Positions 1 to 10,806 of a DNA stretch of 64,000 nucleotides are shown in pieces; position 1 is the stretch's first letter, and each line of letters begins with the position of its first letter. The DNA comes from Talinum fruticosum (lineage: Eukaryota > Streptophyta > Magnoliopsida > Caryophyllales > Talinaceae), in NCBI GenBank assembly GCA_021018815.1, contig JAITYX010000003.1, positions 6,632,501 to 6,696,500 of the forward strand. The letters run 5' to 3'. The notes beneath the pieces are model-generated. The model did no database searches. It was not told the DNA's origin and worked only from the letters and a program-made list of their open reading frames with translations. The position numbers and the translations under genes are program-made.

Positions 1-660
1 AAAGCTGAGCATGGTCCTATTCACAAAAATGAAAGGAGGACTAAGCCCAGTTTAGTATACAAGAAGAAACCATCTCCTCCAGGTTTCAAAAGAAATATTT
101 TTCAAAATAAGGAGATACGAGACTTAGTTCTCTACAAGGAAGACTCGAGTCGAGACTAAACCCAAAGTCATTCAAATCTAGGTTCGAAAAACCTTCTTCC
201 TCGAGAAAGGACCACGGTAAAGAGTGTTAATGGGTTCGTTGGAGGGAGTGAGAAGGGTTAGATTGTCTCTGTTTTGCGGGTCACTCGAGAAGAGATCAAA
301 AGGACATTAGTACCTTACGGTGGATGTTCACGTCACATGTCGGGAGATTCGGGACTCTTCTCCGAGTTAGAAAAACATAAAGGAGGAAAGGTCACTTTTG
401 GGATGACAGCAAAGGCAAGATAGTTGGGATAGGCAAGATAGGAAAAGGAAGCAACCTGGTTAGTCCAGTTTACCTTGTCAAAGGATTAAAGTACAATCCG
501 CTTAGCATCTCTCAATTGTGCGATAAAGGTCAAGAGGTAAGATTCAATCGGACCAAGCTGTTACATTTCGATGTTACCACCAAGGAGATCAAACTATCGG
601 GTAAAAGATCGGGTAACACTTATATTATTCCTCTTTCGACTCGAGTCGGAATTTATCTTG
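1..660 (+). pseudogene. copia gag C-terminus / aspartic protease relic
   Basis: Translation in mixed frames gives a protease-like segment near 310-460. The CSRHMSGD part of the usual SIRE protease motif (DSGCSRHM) is readable near 330, but the coding of the preceding Asp-Ser has lost bases, so the catalytic Asp is gone. Downstream 440-660 reads through the typical linker (LVKGLKYNPLSISQLCDKG and so on) that leads into the pre-integrase domain. Several stops and at least two frameshifts are present. Upstream of 300 only fragments of basic gag C-terminus can be read. The identification rests on motif order, not on an intact ORF. Confidence 0.65.
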
Positions 661-1640
661 CTTAAAAGCATCTCTTCATGATGACTCATGGACATGGCAT
701 CGTAGATTAGGCCATATTAGCACGCATACTATCAAGAAATTGTCATCTCATGGTTTGGTTAGAGGTTTACCTAACTGTACTTTTGAGAAGGATAAAGTTT
801 GTGAAGCATGCACAAGAGGGAAACAAGTCGGATCTTCATTCAAATCTCTGAAGAAAGTTTTCACATCCAAAGTGCTTGAGCTGCTACATATGGACTTATG
901 TGGTGAAATCCCAATTAAGAGTCTCGGAGGTAAATCATATATATTTGTTATTATTGATGATTATTCACGATTTACCTAGGTGTGTTTTCTTAAGCACAAA
1001 AATGAAGCATTCAAGGAGTTCGAAAGCTCGTAGAAAAATCCAAGTTGAGTAGCGGACTCAGATTCGAGAGAATCGGAACCGACCATGGAAGAGATTTTGA
1101 TTACTCGGAATTCTCGGAGTTTTGCGATAAGAATGGAATCTCTCACAACTTCTCAGCACTAAGAACTCCTCAACAAAATGGAGTAGTGTAGAGAAAGAAA
1201 AGAACTCTTGAAGAAATAGCAAGGACGATGATGATTAAGCACAACTTACCTTACTATTTACGGGCCGAGGCGATCAACACAACCAATTACACTCCGAATA
1301 GATGCCTCATTAGACCCATATTGAAGAAAACACCTTATGAGCTCTAAAAGGGAAGAAACCAAATATTTCCTATTTCAGACCATTTGGATGTAAGTGTTTC
1401 GTTCACAACAATGGTAAGGATCACCGACCAAGTTTGATGCTCGGTCAAATGAAGGTATTTTTACGGGTTATTCATCTCACGAGTAAAGCTTATCGCATTT
1501 TTAATAAGAGAACTAAAAAGTGGAAGAAAGCATCCACGTTGTATTTGATGAGCTTGAATAGGAAAAACCAAGTGAGTCTTCATACTCGAGATCTGAAACT
1601 CAGCAGAGAAGATGATGAAGCCGAGTCTACAAAGACTCAA
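661..1640 (+). pseudogene. copia integrase, catalytic Glu replaced by a stop
   Basis: The region opens with the GAG-pre-integrase/zinc-binding motif (WHRRLGHIS, then VCEACTRGKQ), so the HHCC finger is still recognisable. The longest uninterrupted stretch is 740-979 (79 aa), reading through HMDLCGE, which carries the first catalytic Asp, and IDDYSRFT before a stop. Later pieces supply the second Asp (IGTDHGRDF near 1075-1100) and QQNGVV near 1170-1188. The next codon, which should be the Glu of the D,D35E triad (consensus VVERKNRTLEE), is TAG at 1189-1191. The C-terminal segment, KAYRIFNKRTKKW and so on, follows at 1434-1560. Integration activity is therefore lost. Known copia integrases insert the cDNA copy into chromosomal DNA. 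Confidence 0.85.
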
Positions 1641-1889
1641 GCTCAACCGGCGCGAGAATGAAGTCACTCGAAGCGAAGTGACTCGGAATGAGAGAATTCG
1701 AGGAACACTGCTCGGAATGTTGAAGAACAATCTGATGAACAAGTTCACTCGGAACAAGGTTACGGAGGACAGGCGATTCAATCTACAAATTTGGTGAATC
1801 GAGAGAACAGGAAGAGCTTTCAAGTTCACTTCTAGTCACCCACTAGAAAACATATTATCCGATATCAACGGTGGGGTAAGAACTCGTTC

Positions 1890-2765
1890 CTCTCTTCAAA
1901 ATCTATGTGCATTCACTGCATTCATCTCATTGACCGAACCCAGAAATGCACTAGAGGCCCTAAATGAACCTGAATGGGTAGAGGCCATGCAAGAGGAACT
2001 CAATCAATTCGAAAGAAACCAAGTCTAGACTCGACCAAACGACCTTCGACCACCCGATCACAGGAACCAAATGGGTTTTTAAGAACAAGGCTGGATGAAG
2101 GTGGGGTGGTAGTCAGAAACAAGGCTAGGCTTGTGGCTCAAGGTTACAATCAAGAAGAAGGAATTGATTGTGGGGAAACCTTTGCACTTGTTGCGAGAAT
2201 TGAAGCTATTAGAATTCTGTTGGCATTTGCATCTAGCATGCATATTAAATTATATCAAATGGATGTTAAGTGTGTATTTCTCAATGGTTTTATTGAAGAG
2301 GAAGTCTATGCCAAGCAGCCTCCTAGTTTTGAAAACTCAGAATTTCCATATTATGTTTTCAAACTTCAAAAAGCTCTTTATGGTCTTAAACAGGCTCCTC
2401 GAGCTTGGTATGAAAGAGCGAGCAATTTCTTGGTTCAAAATGATTTTAGAAGAGGTCGGATCGACAAGACTCTCTTTATAAAAACCAAGGGGAAAGATTT
2501 CCTTATTGTTCAAATCTATGTTGATGATATTATCTTTGGAGCTACTAATGAATTTCATGTACGAGAATTTTACGAGTTAATGAGTCAAGAATTTCAAATG
2601 AGTATGATGGGAGGACTCAATTTCTTCCTTGGTCTACAAATCAAACAAGACAAAGATGGAATCTATGTCCATCAATCAAAGTATACCAAGGACCTATTGA
2701 AGAAATACAAACTTCAAGATACAAAGCACGCATCTACACCCATGAGCGACGAGTATAAAACTTGA
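1890..2765 (+). pseudogene. copia reverse transcriptase, near-intact block
   Basis: The 263-aa open stretch at 1974-2765 contains nearly the whole copia RT (RVT_2 family): VRNKARLVAQGYNQEEGID, then the QMDVKCVFLNG block carrying the first catalytic Asp, KALYGLKQAPRAWYE, and the intact active-site YVDD near residue 184, then FFLGLQIKQ and the thumb. The Asp before VKCVFLNG and both Asp of YVDD are present, so catalytic residues survive even though the polyprotein is broken on both sides. The upstream lead (EWVEAMQEEL-like) is readable from about 1960 in another frame. The stop after DEYKT at 2763-2765 separates it from RNase H. Confidence 0.93.
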
Positions 2766-3465
2766 CTCGAGACGAGAAAGGTAAAGCAATAGATCGAAAC
2801 TCTATCGAGGTATGATTGGATCTTTGTTATATCTTACTTCCAGCCGGCCAGATATAATGTTCGAGTGTGTGTCTATGTGCAAGATTCCAAGCTAATCCAA
2901 AAGAATCACATCTCACTGCGGTGAAGAGAATATTCGAGATATCTTCCAGGGACTCATAACTTAGGTCTATGGTACTCAAGAGACTCGAGAACCGACTCTC
3001 ACTTGGATATTCGAGATGCGGACTACGCTGGATACAAAGTTGATAGAAAGAGCACTTCAAGAGCGTGTCAATTTACGGGTCAATCCCTAATATCTTGGCA
3101 CTCAAAGAAGCAAAACTCAGTAGCTCTATCAGCTGCTGAAGCTGAGTATATTGCGGTTGGAGCATGTTGCGCTCAGATTTTATGGATAAAGCAACACTTG
3201 AGGGATCTTGGACTTTCTTTAAAATTAATTCCAATCAAGTGTGACAATCAAAGTGCAATTAGCATCACCAAAAATCCAGTTCGGCACTCAAAGACAAAGC
3301 ATATTGAGGTCGAGATATCATTTCTTATGAGACCATTCCGAGAAAGGTGACATTGAACTTGAATTCATTCCTACTAATCTTCAATTAGCTGATATCTTTA
3401 CTAAGCCTCTTGGTGAAGATCGGTTCTGTTTCATTAAGAATGAGCTTGGAATGTTAAATGCATAA
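2766..3465 (+). pseudogene. copia RNase H and pol C-terminus, frameshifted
   Basis: The 115-aa stretch 3003-3350 reads DADYAGYKVDRKSTS, FTGQSLISWHSKKQNSVAL, SAAEAEYIAVG and KCDNQSAISITKNP, matching the RNase H at the end of copia pol, with catalytic Asp, Glu and Asp visible. A frameshift near 3320-3350 moves the end (GDIELEFIPTNLQLADIFTK, then ELGMLNA) into another frame; the pol stop TAA is near 3463-3465. The part between 2766 and 3002 is degenerate. Normal role: degrades the RNA strand of the RNA-DNA hybrid during reverse transcription. Confidence 0.88.
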
Positions 3466-4129
3466 CAATGTGTTTCTCTTTATGATAATCTCATTGCTTG
3501 ATTATGTGTTATGTGCTTATGCTTTATTGCTAGCTATTAGTTCGGTTGATTTCGTGATACTGAGCCGATAGCTGTTAGGTTTCGAGTCACTCGAAACTAA
3601 TGCGAGTCAAACTCGGACGTCGAGAAAAATTGGACTTCAAATTTTCTGGAATTATCTCTAGATTAGTGGAGAATTTCATAATGTATTTTCAAATTCTTTT
3701 TCTCTCTCTCTCTTGGGCGTTGTGATCAGTTTCTAGCCGTTGGATGATTTCGCATGATTCTTAACCATTGAGAAGAGAACCGTCATACCGATCCGAGGTG
3801 ACTATTGAAAGAGCGGGAGCCGAACGGAGTTACAATTACCTTTACGTTGAAGGACGATTCTTATTCGTTAAATAGCAACTATTCTCCTTCTTCTCGTTAC
3901 TTTACATTTTCATTCACTCTTTCTCTCTCTCAAACGCAAAACTTCTCGTGGAAGCTTTCTACGTCTACGGTGATCTCTGGACTTCTTCTAACGATGTAAA
4001 GATCATCTCAAGTAAGTTTGATCTGCTCTCAATCTCTTTCTTCTACTCTTTTTCTTTCATTCTCGTGAACCTACTCTCTTCTTCTCTTCCTCAAAAGTTT
4101 CATCTTTCTTTCATCATTCTCAAAAAAAA
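3466..4129 (+). other. pol-to-ORF3 spacer of the SIRE-type element
   Basis: No sustained coding signal. The stretch contains a consensus-like splice donor (AGTAAGTTTG) at about 4010-4020 and a pyrimidine-rich run before the ATG at 4130, which could serve a spliced subgenomic message for the downstream ORF. That is inference only. Confidence 0.4.
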
Positions 4130-5700
4130 ATGCCTAAGAGAGGTAATCATCCCGACTTTCAAGGCTCCTCCTCTAAGAAACCTCGCACCAAAAGCCAAGA
4201 AGGCTCAACACCTTCTAAACCTGTTGTCACCCGAGCATCTCACGCTGGACGACAAGTTCTTTCCAACCACAAAATTTTCGTGGTTGCCCCACATTCAAAC
4301 CACCGGTGTATATAATTTTCTTTGTTTCAGCGAGTTCATTTACCACTGAACTTGCTTCGAGTTTTACACTCACCTCACTCACTCCGAAGGTGTTCTAACC
4401 TCTAGGGTTAAGAACGTTACTTGTCCGAATAAACACCTCTCTCCTCCACCGCTTGTTCAAGGTTTCCTCTCTTTTCTTGAACAGCAACCATATTCCTTTC
4501 ACTTGAAGTCGCCGACGACTTCTTTGAAAAATTCACCAAAGAGTTCCCTGAGTCACGGAAAAATTTTTCGGTGACTCGGTTGAAGTCGAAGCACGTCTTA
4601 CGTGCTTCCTGGCGATGAGAACCTTTTTCTCTCGGCATTCCAGCAAGGAGAACCCCAACTCCAAACATTTAAAGCTCTTTTTGACATTCTTGAGGGCTAT
4701 GAAGTAGACCTCTTCCCTTCTATCATTGAGCGAGATGGCAGGTGTGCCAGCTCAACTCCAAAATAATAAGAACACCCCTCTTCCCTTCGGTGCTCTTCTC
4801 ACCCTTGTTTTTAAACAATTTAAAGTTCCTCTCCCCTCGGACCCCAATGCTTGTGTTTGAGGCTGCCGTTGTTGTCGGCAAAAGGAACTTCGAGGGAACG
4901 GATACCAGGAAACTCAACCTGGTGTCCGGGTACACAACTCGAGCTGAGGCCCTCTTCTTCACCTCGGACTCGAAAAGAAACCCCTCTCTCTCTCCTGCCC
5001 CACCTGGTGGTGCTTACACCTCAGGAGTCACTCAGTCCCTCTCCTCCATTTTGTCATCCACTTTCCTAGACAAAATTAATTATGTGTCCTCGAAATCAAG
5101 AACTTGCTCCGGTCGAGTTAGGACTATCTATCAATCTATGACCATCAACCAAAAAACAGCCCAGCCCCAAATTCGCGAGCAGCGAAGCTGGTTCTTGAGA
5201 TAAGGGGCTTGGTGAAGGAGCAAAACGAGCTGGTCGAGCTCCTCCAGGAGAGAAGGTCCAAGGCGGCTCGGGACCGTGGCGACTCAAACACTTACGAAGC
5301 GTCCTCGAGCCCAGCCATGACCTCCTCGGAAAGTGGGGAGGAAGAAGAAGCGAGACAAAGAAGAAGCGGACGTCGAGGAGCTCGCAGCCGAGGCAGCTCC
5401 TTCTAGGCAAGGGAGGCTCACAAAGAAGAAGGAGGACGAGACAGCTGAGGGTCGAGCTGCTCCTCAAGCTCCAGTGGCCATTCTCGGCTCGAGACGAGCG
5501 GTCCGAGTGGGTCGAAGACCTAGCTACGCTACGACAACATGCGGCGGGTCGAGCTGAGCGGACCTCACCAGCTACCGTGGCTCACGGGGAGGAACCCCTA
5601 GATCCTCTCGTTACGGGTCAGCCACTCGGAGCTGAGCCCTTGACGACAATCCCGGTTCTCCCTCCGCCGCGCTCAAGCACATCGTCAAGATCCTATCGGT
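4130..5700 (+). pseudogene. decayed env-position ORF (putative plant transposon protein)
   Basis: The region starts with a short ORF, MPKRGNHPDFQGSSSKKPRT, a basic lead typical of the extra ORF after pol in SIRE-type elements. Readable pieces in changing frames follow: KFFPTTKFSWLPHIQTTGVY near 4255-4310, a segment like FYTHLTHSEGVLTSRVKNV near 4350-4420, LPFGALLTLVFKQFKVPLPS near 4780-4840, and a Lys/Glu-rich low-complexity tail at 5200-5560. This order (strand-helix domain, a LTxxFxxFxVPL motif, charged tail) resembles the putative plant transposon protein family found in env position of copia elements. I see no convincing signal peptide or transmembrane segment, so an envelope function is not supported. 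Many frameshifts. Confidence 0.55.
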
Positions 5701-6173
5701 GCTGGCGTACCTCTCATCCCTCCGCTTCTACTCGGACATCCCCTTCTCCCTCGTAGGTGCCATGCCATCGTGTCACAATTCCACGGTCTGCCGTGATTCT
5801 TCTTCTTTACGAAAATTTTCTTTTGTCTAGACATCAAATATGTACTACTTGTTGTATTCTTCCTATTTTTTGTTTTTACTTGAAAGGCAAGGAGGAGAAT
5901 ATAGATAGAAAATTTGTTGTCTTGTTTACGGAGAGTTTCTTCATCTGTGTACTCTCTTTAATTTCAATGAATTAATGCTTTCTCTTCAATTTTCTCTATG
6001 ATTATTGATTATTGCAACCATTTCTCGGTTAACATCATTTCATTGCTAAGCATATATTCTTTATGATCCGATACATTAAGCTTGCTTTACTTATCCGATT
6101 TCATGCACAAGTATTCAAAAGTAGATCTTTATCACTAACAAAGTTTCTATCTAAGTATGAAATGCATTTCATC
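5701..6173 (+). other. SIRE-type element 3' untranslated region
   Basis: AT-rich, no coding signal. A 72-aa open stretch at 5757-5975 has no recognisable motif and is probably chance. The region leads directly into the polypurine tract. Confidence 0.5.
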
Positions 6174-6185
6174 AAAAGGGGAGAT
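6174..6185 (+). other. polypurine tract of SIRE-type element
   Basis: AAAAGGGGAGAT lies immediately 5' of the TG that opens the LTR. Copia elements prime plus-strand DNA synthesis from such a tract. Its position fixes the 3' LTR start at 6186. Confidence 0.85.
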
Positions 6186-7795
6186 TGAAGACTCGGACAC
6201 TTGCTCCGCACTTTTACGAGTTCTAACAAAGGAATCGGGTATAAGAATTTCTCACTTATAGAGTTTTGATTCCAAGACATTCTCTGTACCTTAGAAACTT
6301 TTCCGAGTGATATAGCATTTTCTCTAAGTGATATGACATTGACTTCATGTATTTCTTGCTTGTCTCTAAGTGACTTAGAAAACAAATATGCACTCACGCT
6401 TGTCTCACTCGGTTCCGAGCCCCTCATCACTTAGATTTGTCGCATGTTGAAGTGACTAGCATTTTGCTTAACCGCTCTCGGGTCGACCTCGTGTTATAAG
6501 TCCTATTCTGTTGTAGTCAGCGCTTCTAGTTTGAACCATGCTTAGTCTAGATCAAGTTTGTTTCACTCGATATTCGTTGTATAACTTGATTCTCGCTTAG
6601 ACTAACTCGGATGGAATTTTGAGTTTCATGGATATTAGACTCGGAAAATTCCATTCCTTTTCTAACTCGGATAATTAGTCGATCAATTATCTTAATTATA
6701 TTATTATCTATGTCTAATCTTGGACCAAAGTATTTTATACTTTGAGAACCAATTTGATTTACTTTTGTAGGTTATTCAAACGAGGATACACTTTTGAAAT
6801 ACAAAAGTAACCTGGCTTCAAAACGTCAAATCACCAGCGAGCATGGCTTTTCCCCTTCTCGACCTAGCTCCGAGAAAATTATGTCGAGTACATGCTGTTT
6901 CTAAATCTGGAAAAGCTGAAACGTCAAGCTTAACGGTGGTTTCCACCTTATCTTTGAAGACACCGCCGAGTGGTTTTGGAACTTCCAAAGAAGTTAAGAA
7001 CCGTTGTCCAACGTTCATATTTTAACGGATACTTTCCGAGTGACTCGGAAAGTCGTTAACAACGGTCACAAAGGACTTCCGGTCGGAAGATGGAGATAAC
7101 GGCTACTCTGCCTGGTCATCTATAAAAGGAAGCCAACTCACAAGACTTGAAGATTGCCGAACCTATTGTTAATACCCATACTTGAGCAAAGTCATTGTAT
7201 TCATCCTCAATCTTCTACTTACAACTCCCATTCCGTAATTCATTATATTCCGAGTTGTAAGGTCTTGTACTTAGTTACAAACACTTTCTTACTCTCTAAG
7301 TAAGGTCCCTTGATCGAGTCTGTAAGGGTTAACTCAGCTTAGTTGTCCCTAGCTGTAAGGGTTATCTCAGCTAGGAAGTACTAAATCGAGATAAGGGAAT
7401 TTCGAGTCTAGGAAAACTTATAAAGAGTTGTTTAAGGGAGCAACTCGGGTTTAGTCGATCTCATCGTATTTCGTGGACTCAAAATAGTGGATTTAACTTC
7501 GTGCTTGGATTAGCACGGTCCATGGTTTTCTGCCCCAGGAGGGTTTCCACGTAATCTCTGCGTCTTTACTTTCGAGTTCATTCTAGACTCGAGACAGTCT
7601 CAAAGCTTCGGCTTAATCCGCTTCCTTACTCTTTATTGCAATTCGAGTTCATACTTTTCCGACCACGTTTTAGACTCGGAATCTATTTCTGTCTCTACTT
7701 TGGCAAAATAGTTTGTTTTTCATCGAAAATCCTCCATCACCCTATTCACCCCCTCCCCTCTAGGGTGACTCGGACTCTGCCCGAGCAAACCTTCA
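6186..7795 (+). repeat. 3' LTR of SIRE-type copia element (about 1610 bp)
   Basis: The LTR begins TGAAGACTCGG directly after the polypurine tract and ends GCAAACCTTCA, giving TG...CA termini. The reverse-complement copy at 33646-35171 starts and stops at the same points and is clearly homologous along its length, for example AGTATTTTATACTTTGAGAA near 6730. This independent copy confirms both ends. The next five bases are TAAAC, the expected right half of the target duplication; the left half is outside the window. No long ORF is expected in the LTR and none is supported. Confidence 0.88.
7121..7128 (+). promoter_or_regulatory. TATA box of the SIRE-type LTR
   Basis: TATAAAAG sits within the 3' part of the LTR. 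Transcription would start about 30 bp downstream, placing the U3/R boundary near 7155. Inference from position and consensus. Confidence 0.5.
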
Positions 7796-9361
7796 TAAAC
7801 ATCTACCTAGACTAACAAAGGGAAAGGGTCTCACCTTGAATTCTTCCCCTTGGGAAGGTTCCTCTTCTTGTCCTTAGGCAAATTCCTCGAAGAGAAGCAC
7901 GGGAAAACGAACCATCAACTATGTCGTTGCTTTCACCTTTTTCCTTAGGCAATGATCGGTGAGAAGGATAAGGCGATGAACCCACACTAGAAGTGGCACC
8001 CTCGCCGGCGCATTGGTCGCAGATTGGATCCGGATCTTCATTACGAAACTCAAGAAAGTCCTAAGGATAGCATTTCACCAAAGCTTCAAGGCGATTCCAA
8101 TCGAGTACACCATAGAGTGTCCAAGCTGCCTAGCATCATTCCAGTCTATGATCGAGAGCTCAACAGACATCTTGGATAAGCTAGCCATAAAACAGACTCC
8201 TAAATGGTGTCGACCATTGGTTGTTACGAGCAACCTCTTCGAGCATTTGCCTTGCCGAAGCGAGGGCAAAGCTTCTTATAGTCGCAAGGAAGCGGCCTAA
8301 GTCCCATTTTGTCCGAAGTAAATGAGAAATAAGCAAAGAAGTTTCTTTTCAACTCACCATCTCCATTTATAATGAATTGGGGCCGCGAGAAGTGTGGTAG
8401 AATGTACATCACGTCCCACCTACCCGCGTATTTCTTGGGTAATTCCAGCTCATCTGCTATGTCTCGAGTATAACCAAATCAGCAGATTAACATTGTATTG
8501 GTCTAAGCCCTCATTCGCATGAGGCTAGGTAAAGTCCAAGTCCATTATGGTATTTTCTACATAACTACGGTAAATAAATATCTTACCCCTCTTTTTTTCT
8601 CTACAAATACTCAACCGACTTACACAAATCATATCATATCATTACTCCCAAAAATCCCTATATATTTTGTTTTTACTTACTTATTCTCTACTCCCAAGAG
8701 AGAAAGGGGAATCTTTCCATGTTGGTGAAAACCACACAAATTCCAAAAATAACCTCCTCCATGCACTTTGAGGAGGATTCTCATTGACTTTCCGACTTTA
8801 ATCAACTAACTTAAACGTCGGAGGGTCGTTCCACGAGGTATCCCGGGGAGTTCCTTCTTTGTAGGATGGAGCGAGCACCGGAAGGAGCCCAATGATTCGA
8901 GTCCATCATTCGAAGGTCGGGAAAGTAAACCCATTTTCTCGACTTTCATCCACATCACACCTTGTAAGTTTGATTCAGAAAGAAGTAATGGATGCAATAC
9001 TTGAGGAAAGAAAAAAGGAACTATAGCTATGTTCTTACGAGAGGCAATATACGGCTTGCTTGACCCTTTTTTTGCTTCTATAATAATAGGATTAACAATG
9101 ACCCGCCTGGTAAAAAAAAACTATTCCCTCTCGTTCAGTAGTTCCGGTTTTACGATGCTTAAGTGCTTAACCCCTAGTTTTGCCTCCAATTAAAAGTTAA
9201 TACATCCTTCATTTTTAGTCGTATTGAATGAATATAATCAATTCGGAATGAATACAAAAATGCTATGCTTTCAAGAGTAGTTTAAAGAAAATTTGAAAAG
9301 TATGAGATTCTAAGGCATATGGAACAAAATCTTGTATGCGTATATTTTCTTAGAGGATAAA
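7796..9361 (-). other. unassigned region with decayed coding relics
   Basis: This lies between two copia elements. On the minus strand, 8360-8470 reads ELPKKYAGRWDVMYILPHFS and continues into an open stretch 8224-8412, while 8075-8269 is open in another frame. Downstream near 7880-8050, NEDPDPICDQCAGEGATSS can be read. Codon use looks protein-like but I do not recognise the family; it may be the remains of another mobile element or a host gene. 8560-8760 is AT-rich with a pyrimidine run, and 9100-9361 shows nothing. No intact gene is supported. Confidence 0.35.
9357..9361 (+). repeat. left target-site duplication ATAAA of outer copia element
   Basis: ATAAA is directly left of the 5' LTR and is repeated exactly at 37844-37848 right of the 3' LTR. 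The two copies bracket 28.5 kb. Confidence 0.88.
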
Positions 9362-9849
9362 TGTTCGATTATGGAGCCTAATGGTTGGTTAGGCTCGGGT
9401 AGTAAAGAAGTTGGCATGGTCATGGGAAAAGGTGGCACAGACATGAAGTCGATGGCATGGACAAAGAAAACGAGAAAAAACGCGAAACCGGCCAGAGAGT
9501 AGGCACGAGCTCAATCGTGCTAGGTGGAAAACCGGCCGACTGTTCGTTTTTGTCGCTTTTCATGCGTTTTTTGTTTTAATGTCTTCGTTAATTGCTTTTA
9601 AATGCTATAATTACTGGTTACACTATTTTATCGGTGTCAAAACTCCATTGTTAATTATCAAGAATAGCTAGAGAAAGGTGTAAGCTAGTGAGAGCTTCAG
9701 TGAAAATCCTTGTAAAGTTATTCGGTATTCTAGTGCATCGTTCCTGGTTTTTCCCGGTTTGGGTTTTTCCACGTTAAAAATCTCGTGTCCATTTTTGTTT
9801 ATTTCTTTTGTTCCTAATTTCATTGCTTGAGAGCTCTCCGATCCTAACA
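9362..9849 (+). repeat. 5' LTR of outer copia element
   Basis: 488 bp, starting TGTTCGATTATGG and ending ATCCTAACA. It is homologous along its length to 37345-37843, for example AAACGCGAAACCGGCC-like blocks and TTTTTGTTTATTTCTTTTG near the 3' end. The same 3' boundary is seen in both copies. Confidence 0.9.
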
Positions 9850-9851
9850 AC

Positions 9852-9863
9852 CGATATTAGAGC
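9852..9863 (+). other. tRNA-Met primer binding site, decayed
   Basis: CGATATTAGAGC lies 2 bp after the LTR end and matches the usual copia initiator-Met site TGGTATCAGAGC at 9 of 12 positions. Confidence 0.7.
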
Positions 9864-9888
9864 AAGGTGAGGTGGAGAGTGCACAAAA

Positions 9889-10720
9889 ATGGAGGGTGAA
9901 AAAGTAAAGACCGAGAGGTTTGATGGTAAAGATTTCTCATTTTGAAAAAAGCAACTCGAGGACTTACTTGTACTAGAAAGATCTATATCAACCCCTCGAA
10001 AAGAAGCCCGGGGACACGGAGCAAAAGAAATAGGAGGTGCTGGATCGCCAAGCTCTTGGGACGGTGAGATTGACGTTGGGGCGGAGCCGGCATCCAACGT
10101 GATGGACCAAACAACGACAAAGGGGTTGTTGGCGGCATTGTCCAACCTCTACGAGAAACCTTCAGTGATGAATAAGGTATATCTCATGTGTTGGTTGTTT
10201 GACTTAAAAAGGGTAGATGGCACTAGTGTAGCGGATCATATTAATGAGTTTAATATGATCATTTCTAGTCTTAATTCGGTAATAATAAATCTTAAGGATG
10301 AGGTTAAGGCCCTAATTTTGTTGTCTTCATTACCTGTGTCATGGGATACCATAGTGTCGGCTATTAGTAGTGTTGTGGGATCCAATGCGTTAAAGTATGA
10401 TGAGGTATGGGATGTGATCTTGAGCGAAAGCATTCGGAAGAAAGATTTGGGGAGTCATTGAGGAATTCTTTTCATGTTAAAGGTAGGAAGAAACAAAAAG
10501 GGCAGTCTAAAACTAAACCAAGGGGACGGTCCTAAAACCCGAGGGAGGTTGTGTGTTGGGACTATGGGGAGAAGGGACATTTTAAGAAAATGTGTCCTAA
10601 AAGTTTGATAATTGGAATTCTATAAATTCCATGGAAGATGTAGGTGATGCACTTGTGGTTAGTGCGAAAAATCCTATTGAGTCTTGGATGGTTGATTCCA
10701 GGGAGTCATTTGATTCCAGT
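9889..10720 (+). pseudogene. copia gag (UBN2-type) with damaged zinc knuckle
   Basis: ATG at 9889 begins MEGEKVKTERFDGKDFSF, a standard copia gag start. The Trp that should follow is TGA near 9943. The longest open part, 10099-10461 (120 aa), contains LSNLYEKPSVMNKVYLMCWL, DHINEFNMIISSLNSV and ALILLSSLPVSWDTIVSAIS, the hallmark blocks of gag_pre/UBN2 capsid proteins. Near 10550-10600 a zinc knuckle reads CWDYGEKGHFKKMC; the second Cys of the CX2C pair is Tyr, so metal binding would be impaired. Gag normally packages element RNA in cytoplasmic particles. Confidence 0.85.
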
Positions 10721-10801
10721 GTCTAGTAGAAGTGTATTCCATAATTTTGTTGCGGTAACTTTGGGGAAGTGTTTGTGGCAAATGGAAAAAGCTTGGACAT
10801 A

Positions 10802-10806
10802 CTAGG
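10802..10806 (+). repeat. left target duplication CTAGG of the gypsy solo LTR
   Basis: CTAGG precedes the TGTAG start at 10807 and recurs exactly at 36614-36618 after the CCTACA end. Confidence 0.85.

Larger units (their letters stand above)
1..7795 (+). mobile_element. Ty1/copia retrotransposon, SIRE/Maximus type, 3' part, decayed
   Basis: The window opens inside the internal region of a copia retrotransposon that reads protease, integrase, RT, RNase H, which is the copia order. About 2.7 kb then separates the end of pol (near 3465) from the polypurine tract at 6174-6185, and a 1.6-kb LTR follows. A long insert between pol and the LTR that carries an extra ORF is characteristic of the SIRE/Maximus lineage. 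All ORFs are interrupted by stops or frameshifts, so the copy cannot be autonomous. The 5' LTR, primer site and gag are beyond the left edge. A solo LTR of the same family lies at 33646-35171 in reverse orientation. Confidence 0.88.

Noticed and set aside
1461..1829. 122-aa minus-strand ORF
   Set aside because: Shadow of the copia integrase C-terminal and linker region.
4742..5203. 153-aa ORF as an intact gene
   Set aside because: Protein-like blocks around it change frame repeatedly; it is a fragment of the decayed env-position ORF.
5096..5467. 123-aa minus-strand ORF rich in Leu and Ser
   Set aside because: Antisense to the Lys/Glu/Arg-rich tail of the env-position ORF; composition is explained by that.
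9000..9110. Possible organelle-derived insertion
   Set aside because: The segment has a less AT-rich, conserved look, but I could not match it to a specific plastid or mitochondrial gene.
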